Shown piece by piece: positions 55,680 to 64,000 of a stretch of DNA of 64,000 bases. The DNA comes from Geomonas sp. Red32 (GTDB lineage: Bacteria > Desulfobacterota > Desulfuromonadia > Geobacterales > Geobacteraceae): contig NZ_JAKLOY010000002.1 in the NCBI RefSeq assembly GCF_023652955.1, positions 372,001-436,000 on the forward strand. The letters run 5' to 3'. Made by a program: the position numbers and the translations under genes. The notes under the pieces were generated by a model. That model was not told where the DNA came from. It made no database searches and saw nothing but the letters and a program-made list of their open reading frames with translations. Position 1 is the first letter of the stretch, and each line of letters starts with the position of its first letter.

Positions 55680-56708
55680 GTGACCATCAGAAGACTTCCG
55701 GCCGAGTGGGAGCCCCAGGATGGGGTGCTTTTGGCCTGGCCGCACGAAGAGAGCGACTGGCACCCGTACCTGGACCGCGTGGAGCCGGTGTTCGACCGGA
55801 TCGCCGCCGAGATAAGCCGGTTCGAGCCGGTCGTCATCGCCGCCCCGGATCCCGCCTACGTCACCTCCCGGCTCGCCCGTTGCGGCGCCGACCTCTCCCG
55901 CGTCAGGGTCTACCAGGTCGAGACTAACGACACCTGGGCCCGCGACTTCGGCCCCATCACCGTCCAGGACGACGGCGTTCCCCGCCTGCTCAACTTCGGC
56001 TTCAACGGCTGGGGGCTCAAGTTCCCCTCCGACCTCGACAACCGGATCAACCGCAAGCTCCAGGGGCACGGGGTCTGGAAGGCCCCGCTGGAAACGGTCG
56101 GGCTGATCCTCGAGGGGGGAAGCATCGAGAGCGACGGCGAGGGGACCATCCTCACTACCGAGGAGTGCCTCCTCAACGATAACCGCAATCCGCACCTGAC
56201 CCGCGACGAGCTGGAGCAGGAGCTGCACGGCCTCTTCGGGACCGACCGCTTCCTTTGGCTCGCCAACGGCTACCTGGCCGGCGACGACACCGACTCGCAC
56301 GTCGATACCCTGGCCCGCCTCTGCCCGAACGACACCATCGTCTACGTTACCTGCGACGACCCGGACGACGAGCATTTCAACGCGCTCTCGGCCATGGAGG
56401 CAGAGCTCAAGGCCTTTACCACCAGGGAGGGTAAGCCGTACCGGCTGATCCCCCTCCCCTGGCCCCACCCCTGCTTCGACGAGGAAGGGACCCGGCTCCC
56501 CGCCACCTACGCCAACTTCCTGGTGGTGAACGGCGCGGTGCTGGTCCCCACCTACCAGGACAAAAAGGATACCGCCGCCCTGGAGGCGATCGGCCGCGCC
56601 TTCCCGGAGTGTGAGATCGTCGGGATCGACTGCCTGCCGCTTATCCTCCAGCACGGATCGCTGCACTGCGTCACCATGCAGCTGCCTGTGGGAACGCTGA
56701 AAATCTGA
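55680..56708 (+). CDS. aguA: Agmatine deiminase
   Basis: 342 aa, GTG start with AGAGGA 7 bases upstream. Peptidyl-arginine-deiminase-like fold: WARDFGPI, LEGGSIESDGEGTILTTEEC, DTDSHVD with the catalytic His, and GSLHCVTMQLP with the catalytic Cys near 335. It converts agmatine to N-carbamoylputrescine. The next gene, aguB, takes the following step. Confidence 0.95.
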   Translation: MTIRRLPAEWEPQDGVLLAWPHEESDWHPYLDRVEPVFDRIAAEISRFEPVVIAAPDPAYVTSRLARCGADLSRVRVYQVETNDTWARDFGPITVQDDGVPRLLNFGFNGWGLKFPSDLDNRINRKLQGHGVWKAPLETVGLILEGGSIESDGEGTILTTEECLLNDNRNPHLTRDELEQELHGLFGTDRFLWLANGYLAGDDTDSHVDTLARLCPNDTIVYVTCDDPDDEHFNALSAMEAELKAFTTREGKPYRLIPLPWPHPCFDEEGTRLPATYANFLVVNGAVLVPTYQDKKDTAALEAIGRAFPECEIVGIDCLPLILQHGSLHCVTMQLPVGTLKI

Positions 56709-56718
56709 GGGAGAAACC

Positions 56719-57600
56719 ATGGAAAAACTGAAGGTCGCCCTGGTGCAGCAGGGGCTTCGCCAGGACCGCGAAGCGAACATAGAGGCAAGCGCCGCCGGCA
56801 TCCGCAACGCCGCCCGCGAGGGGGCGCGGCTGGTGGTGCTCCAGGAGCTCCATACCGGGAGATACTTCTGCCAGACCGAGGAGACCGGCTGCTTCGACAT
56901 GGCCGAACCGGTTCCGGGCCCCTCCACCGAGTACTTCGGAAAGCTCGCCAAGGAGCTCGGAGTGGTGATCGTCACCTCCCTGTTCGAACGGCGGGCACCC
57001 GGGCTCTACCACAACACCGCCGTAGTGCTGGAGGCGGACGGCAGCATCGCCGGGAAGTACCGCAAGATGCACATCCCCGACGATCCCGCCTTCTACGAGA
57101 AGTTCTATTTCACCCCCGGCGACCTCGGCTTCGAGCCGATCAGGACCTCGGTGGGATCGCTCGGCGTGCTGGTCTGCTGGGACCAGTGGTACCCCGAGGC
57201 GGCGCGGCTGATGGCGCTGGCCGGGGCGGAGCTCCTCATCTACCCGACCGCCATCGGCTGGGACCCGCGCGACGTCCCCGATGAGCAGCAGCGCCAACTC
57301 GACGCCTGGGTGACCGTCCAGCGCGGGCACGCGGTCGCCAACGGCATTCCGGTCCTGGTGGCCAACCGGGTCGGGCTGGAGAACGATCCCAGCGGCCAGG
57401 GCGCGGGCATCCAGTTCTGGGGCAACAGCTTCGTGGCCGGGCCACAGGGGGAATTCCTCGCCCGGGGAGGCGAGCAGGAGGAGTTGCTGCTCGTCGACAT
57501 TGACCGCCGCCGCAGCGAAGACGTCCGGAGGATCTGGCCCTTTCTCCGCGACCGCCGCATCGACTACTACGGAGATCTCGTCAAGAGATACCGGGATTAA
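56719..57600 (+). CDS. aguB: N-carbamoylputrescine amidase
   Basis: 293 aa nitrilase fold with the Glu-Lys-Cys triad: VLQELHTGRYF, KYRKMHIPDDPAFYEKFYF, and LVCWDQWYPEAARL. GNSFVAGPQGEFLA is typical of the amidase. It releases putrescine, CO2 and ammonia. Ten bases after aguA, so the pair forms an operon for polyamine synthesis. Confidence 0.96.
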   Translation: MEKLKVALVQQGLRQDREANIEASAAGIRNAAREGARLVVLQELHTGRYFCQTEETGCFDMAEPVPGPSTEYFGKLAKELGVVIVTSLFERRAPGLYHNTAVVLEADGSIAGKYRKMHIPDDPAFYEKFYFTPGDLGFEPIRTSVGSLGVLVCWDQWYPEAARLMALAGAELLIYPTAIGWDPRDVPDEQQRQLDAWVTVQRGHAVANGIPVLVANRVGLENDPSGQGAGIQFWGNSFVAGPQGEFLARGGEQEELLLVDIDRRRSEDVRRIWPFLRDRRIDYYGDLVKRYRD

Positions 57601-57610
57601 CAACCCAACG

Positions 57611-57657
57611 CCCTCCCCGGCCAGCCCCTCCCCCCGGAGCAGGCTGGCCGGGGAGGG
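57611..57657 (+). terminator. Very strong hairpin between aguB and the SNF2 gene
   Basis: CCCTCCCCGGCCAGCC (57611-57626) and GGCTGGCCGGGGAGGG (57642-57657) pair perfectly over 16 bp. There is no T run, and the next start codon is 17 bases on, so it may attenuate transcription or protect the 3' end of aguAB mRNA rather than terminate fully. Confidence 0.6.
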
Positions 57658-57673
57658 AGGCTAAGGAGCTCCC

Positions 57674-60600
57674 TTGCCGCCTGTCCCCGCCCCTGATCGA
57701 AAACTTCTCGAAGCCTTCGCACGCTGCACGCCGATCCAGCGAAGCGTGGTGCAGCTTCTCTCCGTCATCTACGCTCCCGTCCCCAAAACCACCCTGCTCA
57801 ACCTCGTCCGCACCTTGCAGCTCCGCATGCCGGACGGGAAACTGCTGAACGGCATCACCCTCTCCGAGGCGCTCGACCAGCTCAAGCGGCTGAAGCTCGT
57901 CCGCTCCGCCCACGACGGGTTCCGCTGTGATCCCTCCCTCATGCACCACGCGACGCTGAGCGCCCAGGCGGACCAGACGTTCGAGCCGATGGCCACCACG
58001 GCACAGCGGGAGATCCCCATGGTGTCGGAATGGGGAGGGCATTACTACCGCACGCCGCTCCAGGCCCTCCGCGACATCCGGATCGCCGTCCACCGCAGGG
58101 ATGTCGATGCGTTTTTCCAGGCGCTGGAACGTTACGAGCGGCAGTTCCCCTACGACGCCGATACCGAACGGATATTCGCCGCCATCTGCAACGCCCCCTT
58201 CGATCCGGAATGGTTCCGCTCGCTGCCGCTGCCGGTCAAGGCCATCGCACTCAGGGCCATGCTCGTACCGGCGCAGGAGTCGCTGCTGCCGTCCAGAGAG
58301 CAGTTCCAGGCCCTCGAGGAGATGGTGACGGGGAATCCTCTCATGCCCGGCAGCGATCTTTACTGCCTGGAACTCTTCCTCAGGGGACGGCTGGCCGAAG
58401 CCATCGAGGCGTGCCAGCCGCTTTCCACCTCCGTACAGGCGGCCGTCGCAGGCGCGCTCGCTCTCATACGGGGAGGACGCCGGGAGTCCATCGAACTCTT
58501 CGAAGCGGCTCTCACCCTGCTCAAGAAGGAGACCGGAAAGCGGAAGATCTTTTTCGACGACATCACGGGCCCCATCTACCTGGTGGCCCTGCTCGGATCG
58601 GGAGACGAGGCGCTTCTCAAACGCGCCGGGGATTACTGCACGTTCGTCACCAAGAAGAAGGAGTGGCCCCACCAGACCGTCTACCAGGTCCTCGAGGATG
58701 TCATCAAGGAGCTCAGGGGCGAGCGGGGCGGGAAGCGCTCCCTGGAGAACAACATCTACCGGGCTGCCACCTCTCCCCACGTGGCTTTGTTCCTCACCCT
58801 GGCGCTTCACTGGTGCGATTCCAAGCTCGCCAAGGTGGTAGCCGAAACGCTTCCCACCCTGGCCAACCAGGCACAAGAGACGGGCTACCAATGGCTGGCG
58901 GACGAACTCGCCCTCACCGCCTCCACCTGCGGTGTCGAGGTCGGCCGCGCCGGAAAGATCCGCCAGCATTACCATGACTGCCAGCTCGTCCCCCTGGCCG
59001 ACTGCGTCGAAAAGATCGAGTTCTGGGAGAACGCGCTCGCGGCCCTGATGAAACTCACCTCGCCGGAGAAGGATGTCCCCGCAACACCGGCCGGCACTAT
59101 ACGCCTCATCTGGCACTGCGATTACGAGGGGCGCCACCTCGAGGTCACCCCGCGGGAGCAAAAGCAGGGGGCTTCCGGCAAATGGAGCTCAGGCAAGAAT
59201 ATTTCGCTGAAACGGCTGGCAGAGGAGCCGGAAAAGCTTGGATTCCTGAGCGACCAGGACCTGAAGGTCTGCAGCTGCATCAGGAAGCAGCGGGAAGCGG
59301 GGAGCTACTACGGCTACGGCCGGGAGGTCTACCGGCTGGACCTCGACCAGGCGCTCCCGCTTCTGGTTGGCCACCCCTACACCTACCTGGATGCCGCCGG
59401 TACCGTCCGCCTGGAACTCGTACGGGGCGAACCGGAACTCCAGTTCACCGCCGCGGGGAACCGCTACCAGCTGAGCATCTTCCCCCCCTTCGAACCGGAC
59501 CAGAAGATCTACCTTCAGAAGGAGAGCCCTACCCGGCTGAGGATATTCGAGGCCCGCGAAGAGCACCACAAGATCGCCGCGGTGCTCGGCAAGGGGCTTA
59601 CCCTTCCCGCCAAGGCGCAGCACAAGGCGCTGGAGGCGATCAACTCGCTCTCCTCCCTCCTCACCGTCCACTCCGATATCGGGGATGCGGCGGCCCAGCA
59701 GGTCGAGGGGGATGCCACCCCCTGCTTCCACCTCCTTCCGTACAGCGCCGGGATCAAGCTGGAACTGCTGGTGCGCCCGTTCTCCCAGACCGGGCCCTAC
59801 TTCCGGCCCGGAGGAGGCGGGGAGACCATCATGGCCGAGATCGAGGGGAAGAGGCTTCAGGCGAAACGGGACCTCCGGCTCGAGGTCCGCAGGGCGGCGG
59901 ACGCGGTGGCCACACTCACCGAGCTTCCGGAAAGCGAAGAGAGCGACAACGAGTGGCTGATCCCTTCCCCGGACCGGGCGCTGGAGGTGGTTTTCCAGCT
60001 CAAGGCCCTGGGGGACACGGTGCGGGTGGCCTGGCCGGAAGGGGCGAAATTCAGGGTGAAGATGGAGGCGTCCACCGGGCACTGCAAGGCCTCCATCAGG
60101 CAGTCCAAGGATTTCTTCGAACTGGAAGGGGAGCTCAAACTCGACGAGGGGCTGACCCTGAGCCTCAGGCAACTGGTGGACATGGCCAGGGAGGGGCACG
60201 GACGCTTCGTTCCGCTGGGAGACGGCGAGTTCCTGGCCCTATCCGCCCAGCTGCGCAAACGGCTGGAGGAGATCGCCGCCTTCGCCGACCTGCAGGGAAA
60301 CGCCTTCCGCTTCCACCCGCTGGCCGCTTCCCTCTTCGAGGAGTTCGCGGAGGAGGCTGGAGAGCTTTCCACCGACAAGAAATGGCAGGAGCAACTGCGG
60401 CGGCTGCGGGAGGCGCGCTCTTACGAGCCGCAGGTCCCCCCTACCCTCAAGGCGGAGCTTCGGGGGTACCAGGAGGAAGGGTTCGCGTGGCTGAACCGGC
60501 TCTCCCGCTGGGGGGTCGGGGCCTGCCTCGCCGACGACATGGGGCTTGGCAAGACGGTCCAGGCGCTCGCCCAGATCCTGACCATGGCGGGAAACGGCCC

Positions 60601-61840
60601 TTCCCTCGTGGTGGCCCCCACCTCGGTCTGCCTCAACTGGGAGAGCGAGATCAGAAAATTCGCCCCCACCCTCAACGTGGTGATGTTCGGCGGCAGCAAG
60701 AGGGAAGAGAGCCTGAAGGCGCTCAAACCGTTCGACCTGGTGGTCTGCAGCTACGGTCTCCTCCAGCAGGAGGCCGAACTGCTGGCGGCGGTCCACTGGC
60801 AGACCATCGTGCTGGACGAGGCGCAGGCGATCAAGAACATGGCCACCAAGAGGAGCCAGGCCGCCATGGAGCTCCGGGGCGAATTCAAGATGGTGGCGAC
60901 CGGGACCCCCATCGAGAACCACCTCGGGGAACTCTGGAACGTCTTCAGGTTCATCAATCCGGGGCTTCTAGGATCGCTCAAACAGTTCAACGTCAAGTTC
61001 GCCTCCCCCATAGAGAAGACGGAGGACAAGAAGGCGCGGGTGCGGCTTAAAAAGCTGATCCAGCCCTTCATCCTGCGCCGGACCAAGAACCAGGTGCTGG
61101 AGGAGCTCCCGCCGCGCACCGAGATCACCGTCCGGGTGGAAATGGGGAAGGAAGAGGCCGCCCTTTACGAGGCGATGCGCCGGAGCGCCCTGGACAATCT
61201 CGCGGGGATCGGGAAGGTCGAGGGGAAGGGCGAGCTCCACATGAAGATCCTGGCGGAGATCATGCGGCTGCGGCGGGCCTGCTGCAATCCGCGCCTGGTG
61301 CTTCCGGAGAGTCCCATCCCGAGCGCCAAGCTGGCCGCCTTCGGCGAGATCCTGGAGGAACTCAAGGAGAACCGCCACAAGGCGCTGGTCTTCAGCCAGT
61401 TCGTCGGGCACCTGACCATCATCCGGGAGTTCGTGGAAAGATGCGGGATCTCCTACCAGTACCTCGACGGGAGCACCCCGCCCGCGGAACGGAAGAGGAG
61501 CATGGACGCCTTCCAGGCGGGCGATGGAGACCTTTTCCTCATCAGCCTCAAGGCCGGCGGGGTCGGCTTGAATCTCACCGCCGCCGACTACGTCATCCAC
61601 ATGGATCCCTGGTGGAACCCGGCGGTCGAGGACCAGGCCTCGGACCGGGCCCACCGGATCGGCCAGCAGCGGCCGGTCACCATCTACCGGCTGGTCGCCA
61701 AGGGGACCATCGAGGAAAAGATCGTCAGCCTCCACCAGCACAAGCGCGGCCTGGCTGACAGCCTGTTGGAAGAGAGCGATCTCTCCGGAAAGATGTCCGC
61801 GGACGAGCTCCTTGCGCTTTTGAGGAGCGACGCCAGGTAA
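57674..61840 (+). CDS. SWI2/SNF2-family ATPase, large form
   Basis: 1388 aa; TTG start with AAGGAG 5 bases upstream. About 900 N-terminal residues have no motif I recognise (helical early, beta-rich after about 470). SNF2 core: CLADDMGLGKTVQALAQI (about 952-970), LDEAQAIKNMATKRSQ (about 1050), ATGTPIENHLGELWNVF, FILRRTKNQVL; C-terminal lobe with FSQFVGHL, SLKAGGVGLNLTAADYVI and SDRAHRIGQQRPVTIYRL. No SWIM finger seen, unlike the sister gene. Possible role in DNA repair or nucleoprotein remodelling; partner unknown. Confidence 0.92.
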   Translation: MPPVPAPDRKLLEAFARCTPIQRSVVQLLSVIYAPVPKTTLLNLVRTLQLRMPDGKLLNGITLSEALDQLKRLKLVRSAHDGFRCDPSLMHHATLSAQADQTFEPMATTAQREIPMVSEWGGHYYRTPLQALRDIRIAVHRRDVDAFFQALERYERQFPYDADTERIFAAICNAPFDPEWFRSLPLPVKAIALRAMLVPAQESLLPSREQFQALEEMVTGNPLMPGSDLYCLELFLRGRLAEAIEACQPLSTSVQAAVAGALALIRGGRRESIELFEAALTLLKKETGKRKIFFDDITGPIYLVALLGSGDEALLKRAGDYCTFVTKKKEWPHQTVYQVLEDVIKELRGERGGKRSLENNIYRAATSPHVALFLTLALHWCDSKLAKVVAETLPTLANQAQETGYQWLADELALTASTCGVEVGRAGKIRQHYHDCQLVPLADCVEKIEFWENALAALMKLTSPEKDVPATPAGTIRLIWHCDYEGRHLEVTPREQKQGASGKWSSGKNISLKRLAEEPEKLGFLSDQDLKVCSCIRKQREAGSYYGYGREVYRLDLDQALPLLVGHPYTYLDAAGTVRLELVRGEPELQFTAAGNRYQLSIFPPFEPDQKIYLQKESPTRLRIFEAREEHHKIAAVLGKGLTLPAKAQHKALEAINSLSSLLTVHSDIGDAAAQQVEGDATPCFHLLPYSAGIKLELLVRPFSQTGPYFRPGGGGETIMAEIEGKRLQAKRDLRLEVRRAADAVATLTELPESEESDNEWLIPSPDRALEVVFQLKALGDTVRVAWPEGAKFRVKMEASTGHCKASIRQSKDFFELEGELKLDEGLTLSLRQLVDMAREGHGRFVPLGDGEFLALSAQLRKRLEEIAAFADLQGNAFRFHPLAASLFEEFAEEAGELSTDKKWQEQLRRLREARSYEPQVPPTLKAELRGYQEEGFAWLNRLSRWGVGACLADDMGLGKTVQALAQILTMAGNGPSLVVAPTSVCLNWESEIRKFAPTLNVVMFGGSKREESLKALKPFDLVVCSYGLLQQEAELLAAVHWQTIVLDEAQAIKNMATKRSQAAMELRGEFKMVATGTPIENHLGELWNVFRFINPGLLGSLKQFNVKFASPIEKTEDKKARVRLKKLIQPFILRRTKNQVLEELPPRTEITVRVEMGKEEAALYEAMRRSALDNLAGIGKVEGKGELHMKILAEIMRLRRACCNPRLVLPESPIPSAKLAAFGEILEELKENRHKALVFSQFVGHLTIIREFVERCGISYQYLDGSTPPAERKRSMDAFQAGDGDLFLISLKAGGVGLNLTAADYVIHMDPWWNPAVEDQASDRAHRIGQQRPVTIYRLVAKGTIEEKIVSLHQHKRGLADSLLEESDLSGKMSADELLALLRSDAR

Positions 61841-61856
61841 CCTCCCTCTACGGTCA

Positions 61857-61963
61857 TCCCCCCTCCCCTTGAGGGGGGGGGCAAGGGGGTGGGGGAAGGT
61901 TCCACGGAGTGCCGAAGCCAGCCTCCCCCTCACCCTAACCCTCCCCCTCAGGGGGGGGAGGGA
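61857..61963. repeat. Inverted pair of GC-rich elements
   Basis: Left arm 61857-61898 (CCCCCCTCCCCTTGAGGGGG and further G runs) and right arm 61922-61963 (CCTCCCCCTCACCCTAACCC then CTCCCCCTCAGGGGGGGG) are inverted relatives around a 23-base centre. Each can fold on itself and with the other. It belongs with 12083, 17961 and 28898. It fills much of the gap after the SNF2 gene; no gene was seen. Confidence 0.7.
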
Positions 61964-62098
61964 ACTTAGTGGTTGCCTGTCCCCTGGCAATGAGACTGAA
62001 AAATTGAATAATCTCCTGCTGATATGCTATTGTGCCATCGCCGATTCCCGGTAGAATTTCAGGAAGACGACTCACCGACTGTCTCCGAAAGGCATAAA

Positions 62099-62536
62099 AT
62101 GATCGAACGGATGGACCATCTGAACATCGTTGTCACCGACCTCGATGCCGCCCGCAACTTCTTCTCTCTCTTCGGTTTCACCGAAGGCATAAGCTCCCAT
62201 CTCGATACCTCATTTCTTGCCAGCCTCACCGGAATCTCCGGTGCCCGCGGCAAATTCGTCGCTCTCCATCATGCCGGATCGAACCTGTCGATCGAACTGT
62301 TACAGTTCGACGGCGGCTCGAAGCCTGCGGCTGGCATCGGTTTGGCCGACCGCATCGGCTTCAGACATCTCGCCTTCGCGGTGACCGATCTGGAGTCGGA
62401 GGTTGCCCGGCTGAAAGAGCACGGGGTGTCCTTTTTGAGCGACATCAGGGTGTGGGAAAAGACCGGGAAAAAGCTGATTTACCTCTACGGGCCCGACGGC
62501 ATCCTGCTCGAACTGGCCGAATACCCCCGGCCATGA
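62099..62536 (+). CDS. VOC-family (glyoxalase fold) protein
   Basis: 145 aa. MDHLNIVVTDLDAARNFFSLFGF and FRHLAFAVTDLESEVARLKEHG are the two VOC modules with metal-ligand His residues, closing with YLYGPDGILLELAEY (Glu ligand). Substrate unknown. Its stop overlaps the start of the diadenylate cyclase-like gene by ATGA, so the two are translationally coupled. Confidence 0.9.
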   Translation: MIERMDHLNIVVTDLDAARNFFSLFGFTEGISSHLDTSFLASLTGISGARGKFVALHHAGSNLSIELLQFDGGSKPAAGIGLADRIGFRHLAFAVTDLESEVARLKEHGVSFLSDIRVWEKTGKKLIYLYGPDGILLELAEYPRP

Positions 62537-63846
62537 GCAGCCGGAACAAGACTCCGCGGCACCTGGCCGAATCGGTCTGCGCCGAGCTTCGCAAGCGCCA
62601 TCTCTCCTTCCCCAACGAGCGGGTCATCACCGATCTCTTCGAGACCATGTACTTCTCCAGCCTGAGGACCGAGGAGTCGGAACCGGTCAAGTTCCACATG
62701 GTTTTCCTCGATCCCGGCGTCCCGGACCCCAAGCCACCGCGCAACCCGATGAAGGACCGGTGGTGCTACGTCCCGTTCGAGGAGCCGATCGCCTTCGAGG
62801 TCTCCAACCTGGTCAAGATCGCCAAGTCCTCGGAGCTCCGCACCTCCTCGTTCGTCGTCTGGCCGGACAGGGACGGCAAGCTCCTGATCTGGGGGCTGGT
62901 GGACCAGCAAAACCTCTTCCACAAGTTCCTCAACCGCAGCGCGGAGATCCAGCCGGACCGCCCGGGGCTCTTCCAGGCCAGCGTAGAGGGAACCGGCGTG
63001 GTGGTGGTCTACATCCGCTACGAGAAGGTCGCCGAGCTCCGCATCAACGAGCTCATCCGCAACGCCCTCGACATCTTCCGGGAGAGCCCGGTCAGGAACC
63101 TCCTCACCACCGGCATCGAGAGTTACCTGGCCGCGGTACGGGCCCACATCGCCAACGACATGTACGCCGGTCCCCACCTGGACGAATTCCATACCCAGCA
63201 GTGGCTCTCCGTTCTTTGCCGGATCCTTTTGAGAATCCAGAAGATCAAGAAAGGGGGCGCCATACTCATTACCCCGACCCTCGACACACCCGATCTCAAC
63301 ATAAAGTACCGGATCAACTATGACCGGCTCCGCACGGCCCTCACCACCAACGCGATCACCAAGATAAAGTCGGATTTTCTGGAGAAGAGTGTGCTTGGGG
63401 CTGCCGAGGCGAAGGACCGGGAGATCCCGTCGCAGAAGTTTCTCCAATTGAGAAAGTTCGAGAAGGATCTCAGGGCCAACAAGAACGAGATCGACGGCGT
63501 CATCTGGTTCGTCGCCATCCTCACCAGGGTGGACGGGCTGGTGGTTATGGACCGCAGCCTCGACGTGAAGGGATACGGAGTGGAGATCATGACCTCCCAG
63601 GAACCGGCCAACCTCTATCTCGCCACCGACCGGATGGCCACTCCTTCCAAACTGAAACCGGTCAGCTACACCCACTTCGGAACCCGCCATCGCTCGATGA
63701 TGCGTTACTGCTTCCAGCACCCCGGCAGCATCGGCTTCGTCATCTCGCAGGACGGGGAAGTGAGGGTCATTACCAAGGTCGAGGACCGTCTGATCCTCTG
63801 GGAGAACATCAAGCTGAAGTACTACACATATGCATCAAAGAAATAG
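62533..63846 (+). CDS. Putative diadenylate cyclase (C-terminal DAC domain) with N-terminal sensor-like domain
   Basis: 437 aa. The C-terminal third fits the DisA/CdaA cyclase fold: RVDGLVVMDRSLDVKGYG (DGA-type motif, Asp near 333) and HFGTRHRSMMRYCF (RHR motif near 383), followed by SIGFVISQDGEVRVITK, equivalent to the VVVSEETGxIS strand pair. This would make c-di-AMP from two ATP. The N-terminal 280 residues look like the DAC-associated sensor domains described in large N-terminal fusions (KDRWCYVPFEEPIAFEV, VVWPDRDGKLLIWGLVD). Activity is inferred from motifs; DGA reads DGL here. ATGA overlap with the VOC gene. Confidence 0.78.
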   Translation: MSSRNKTPRHLAESVCAELRKRHLSFPNERVITDLFETMYFSSLRTEESEPVKFHMVFLDPGVPDPKPPRNPMKDRWCYVPFEEPIAFEVSNLVKIAKSSELRTSSFVVWPDRDGKLLIWGLVDQQNLFHKFLNRSAEIQPDRPGLFQASVEGTGVVVVYIRYEKVAELRINELIRNALDIFRESPVRNLLTTGIESYLAAVRAHIANDMYAGPHLDEFHTQQWLSVLCRILLRIQKIKKGGAILITPTLDTPDLNIKYRINYDRLRTALTTNAITKIKSDFLEKSVLGAAEAKDREIPSQKFLQLRKFEKDLRANKNEIDGVIWFVAILTRVDGLVVMDRSLDVKGYGVEIMTSQEPANLYLATDRMATPSKLKPVSYTHFGTRHRSMMRYCFQHPGSIGFVISQDGEVRVITKVEDRLILWENIKLKYYTYASKK

Positions 63847-63870
63847 CTCACACACAAAACGAGGCTGACT

Positions 63871-64000
63871 ATGAAAAGTGGCATTGGAGTAGTATCGCTG
63901 TTTCTGGTTCTCACCCTCCCCTTCCCGGCATTGGCGGCAGACCATACGGTCAAAGCATCCTCCCGCATCACATCGGTCACCGTTTATCTCGACCGGGCCC
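63871..64000 (+). CDS. DUF4139/MuiA-family exported protein (start only)
   Basis: Only 43 codons lie in the window. GAGG 6 bases before the ATG. Signal peptide MKSGIGVVSLFLVLTLPFPA ending ALAA, then SSRITSVTVYLDRA, which matches the N-terminal start (A-x-ITAVTVYPDRA) of the family annotated mucoidy inhibitor MuiA or DUF4139. Follows the cyclase-like gene by 24 bp. Confidence 0.7.
   Translation, partial: MKSGIGVVSLFLVLTLPFPALAADHTVKASSRITSVTVYLDRA

Noticed and set aside
59182-61050. 622-aa plus-strand open frame
   Set aside because: Out-of-frame shadow inside the larger SNF2 gene, rich in Gly/Arg/Pro.

Overview
The window is dense, GC-rich bacterial chromosome with short intergenic gaps. Gene content and arrangement point to a Geobacter-type deltaproteobacterium (Desulfuromonadota, Geobacteraceae or a close relative). 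The clues are a haem c motif (CxxCH) in a signalling protein, the spoIID-queA-tgt-yajC-secDF order, a c-di-GMP-I riboswitch, a sigma-54 promoter, spore-coat-U pilus genes, and families of short GC-rich intergenic repeats. This assignment is inference; no rRNA or tRNA gene was seen.

Layout: 0-2.4 kb holds a partial transglutaminase-like protein, a metallophosphatase and a 20-bp tandem repeat array. 2.4-9.4 kb (minus) carries a TPR protein, SecF, SecD, YajC, Tgt, QueA and a SpoIID-domain protein. 9.4-14.5 kb (plus) has a haem-motif HD-GYP phosphodiesterase behind a sigma-54 promoter, two peptide-type ABC ATPases and an ArsR regulator. 14.5-19 kb (minus) has TldE/PmbA, an ArgA-like acetyltransferase, RecN and NAD kinase. 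19-24 kb (plus) has glycogen phosphorylase, RarA and 6-phosphofructokinase. 24-33 kb (mostly minus) has an unknown secreted protein, a VOC protein, a TPR protein, a HAD phosphatase, an HNH nuclease, RNase HI, an acyltransferase, a PAS histidine kinase and an AmrS-type radical SAM enzyme. 33-35 kb is gene-poor, with a small zinc-ribbon gene, a 21-bp-phased repeat array that looks like a transposon relic, and one unknown gene. 35-42 kb (minus) is a cell-shape operon (mreC, mreD, mrdA, rodA) ending in a homologue of the animal queuosine-tRNA mannosyltransferase QTMAN/GTDC1, then rmlA and a PhnA-like zinc protein. 42-44 kb (plus) has a DnaJ-type zinc-finger miniprotein, SfsA, an unknown protein and an RsbW-like ATPase. 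44-50.5 kb (minus) is a chaperone-usher spore-coat-U pilus cluster under a c-di-GMP riboswitch with its own terminator. 51-62 kb has two different SNF2 ATPases flanking NudC and the AguA/AguB agmatine-to-putrescine pair. 62-64 kb has a VOC protein coupled to a putative diadenylate cyclase and the start of a DUF4139-type protein.

Themes: nucleotide second messengers appear three times (a c-di-GMP hydrolase, a c-di-GMP riboswitch on a pilus operon, a probable c-di-AMP synthase). Queuosine biology appears twice (queA-tgt, and a QTMAN-like glycosyltransferase 28 kb away in the mre operon). Regulatory reads that decide how genes are expressed include several intrinsic terminators, TTG/GTG starts supported by Shine-Dalgarno spacing, and palindromic operators next to promoters.
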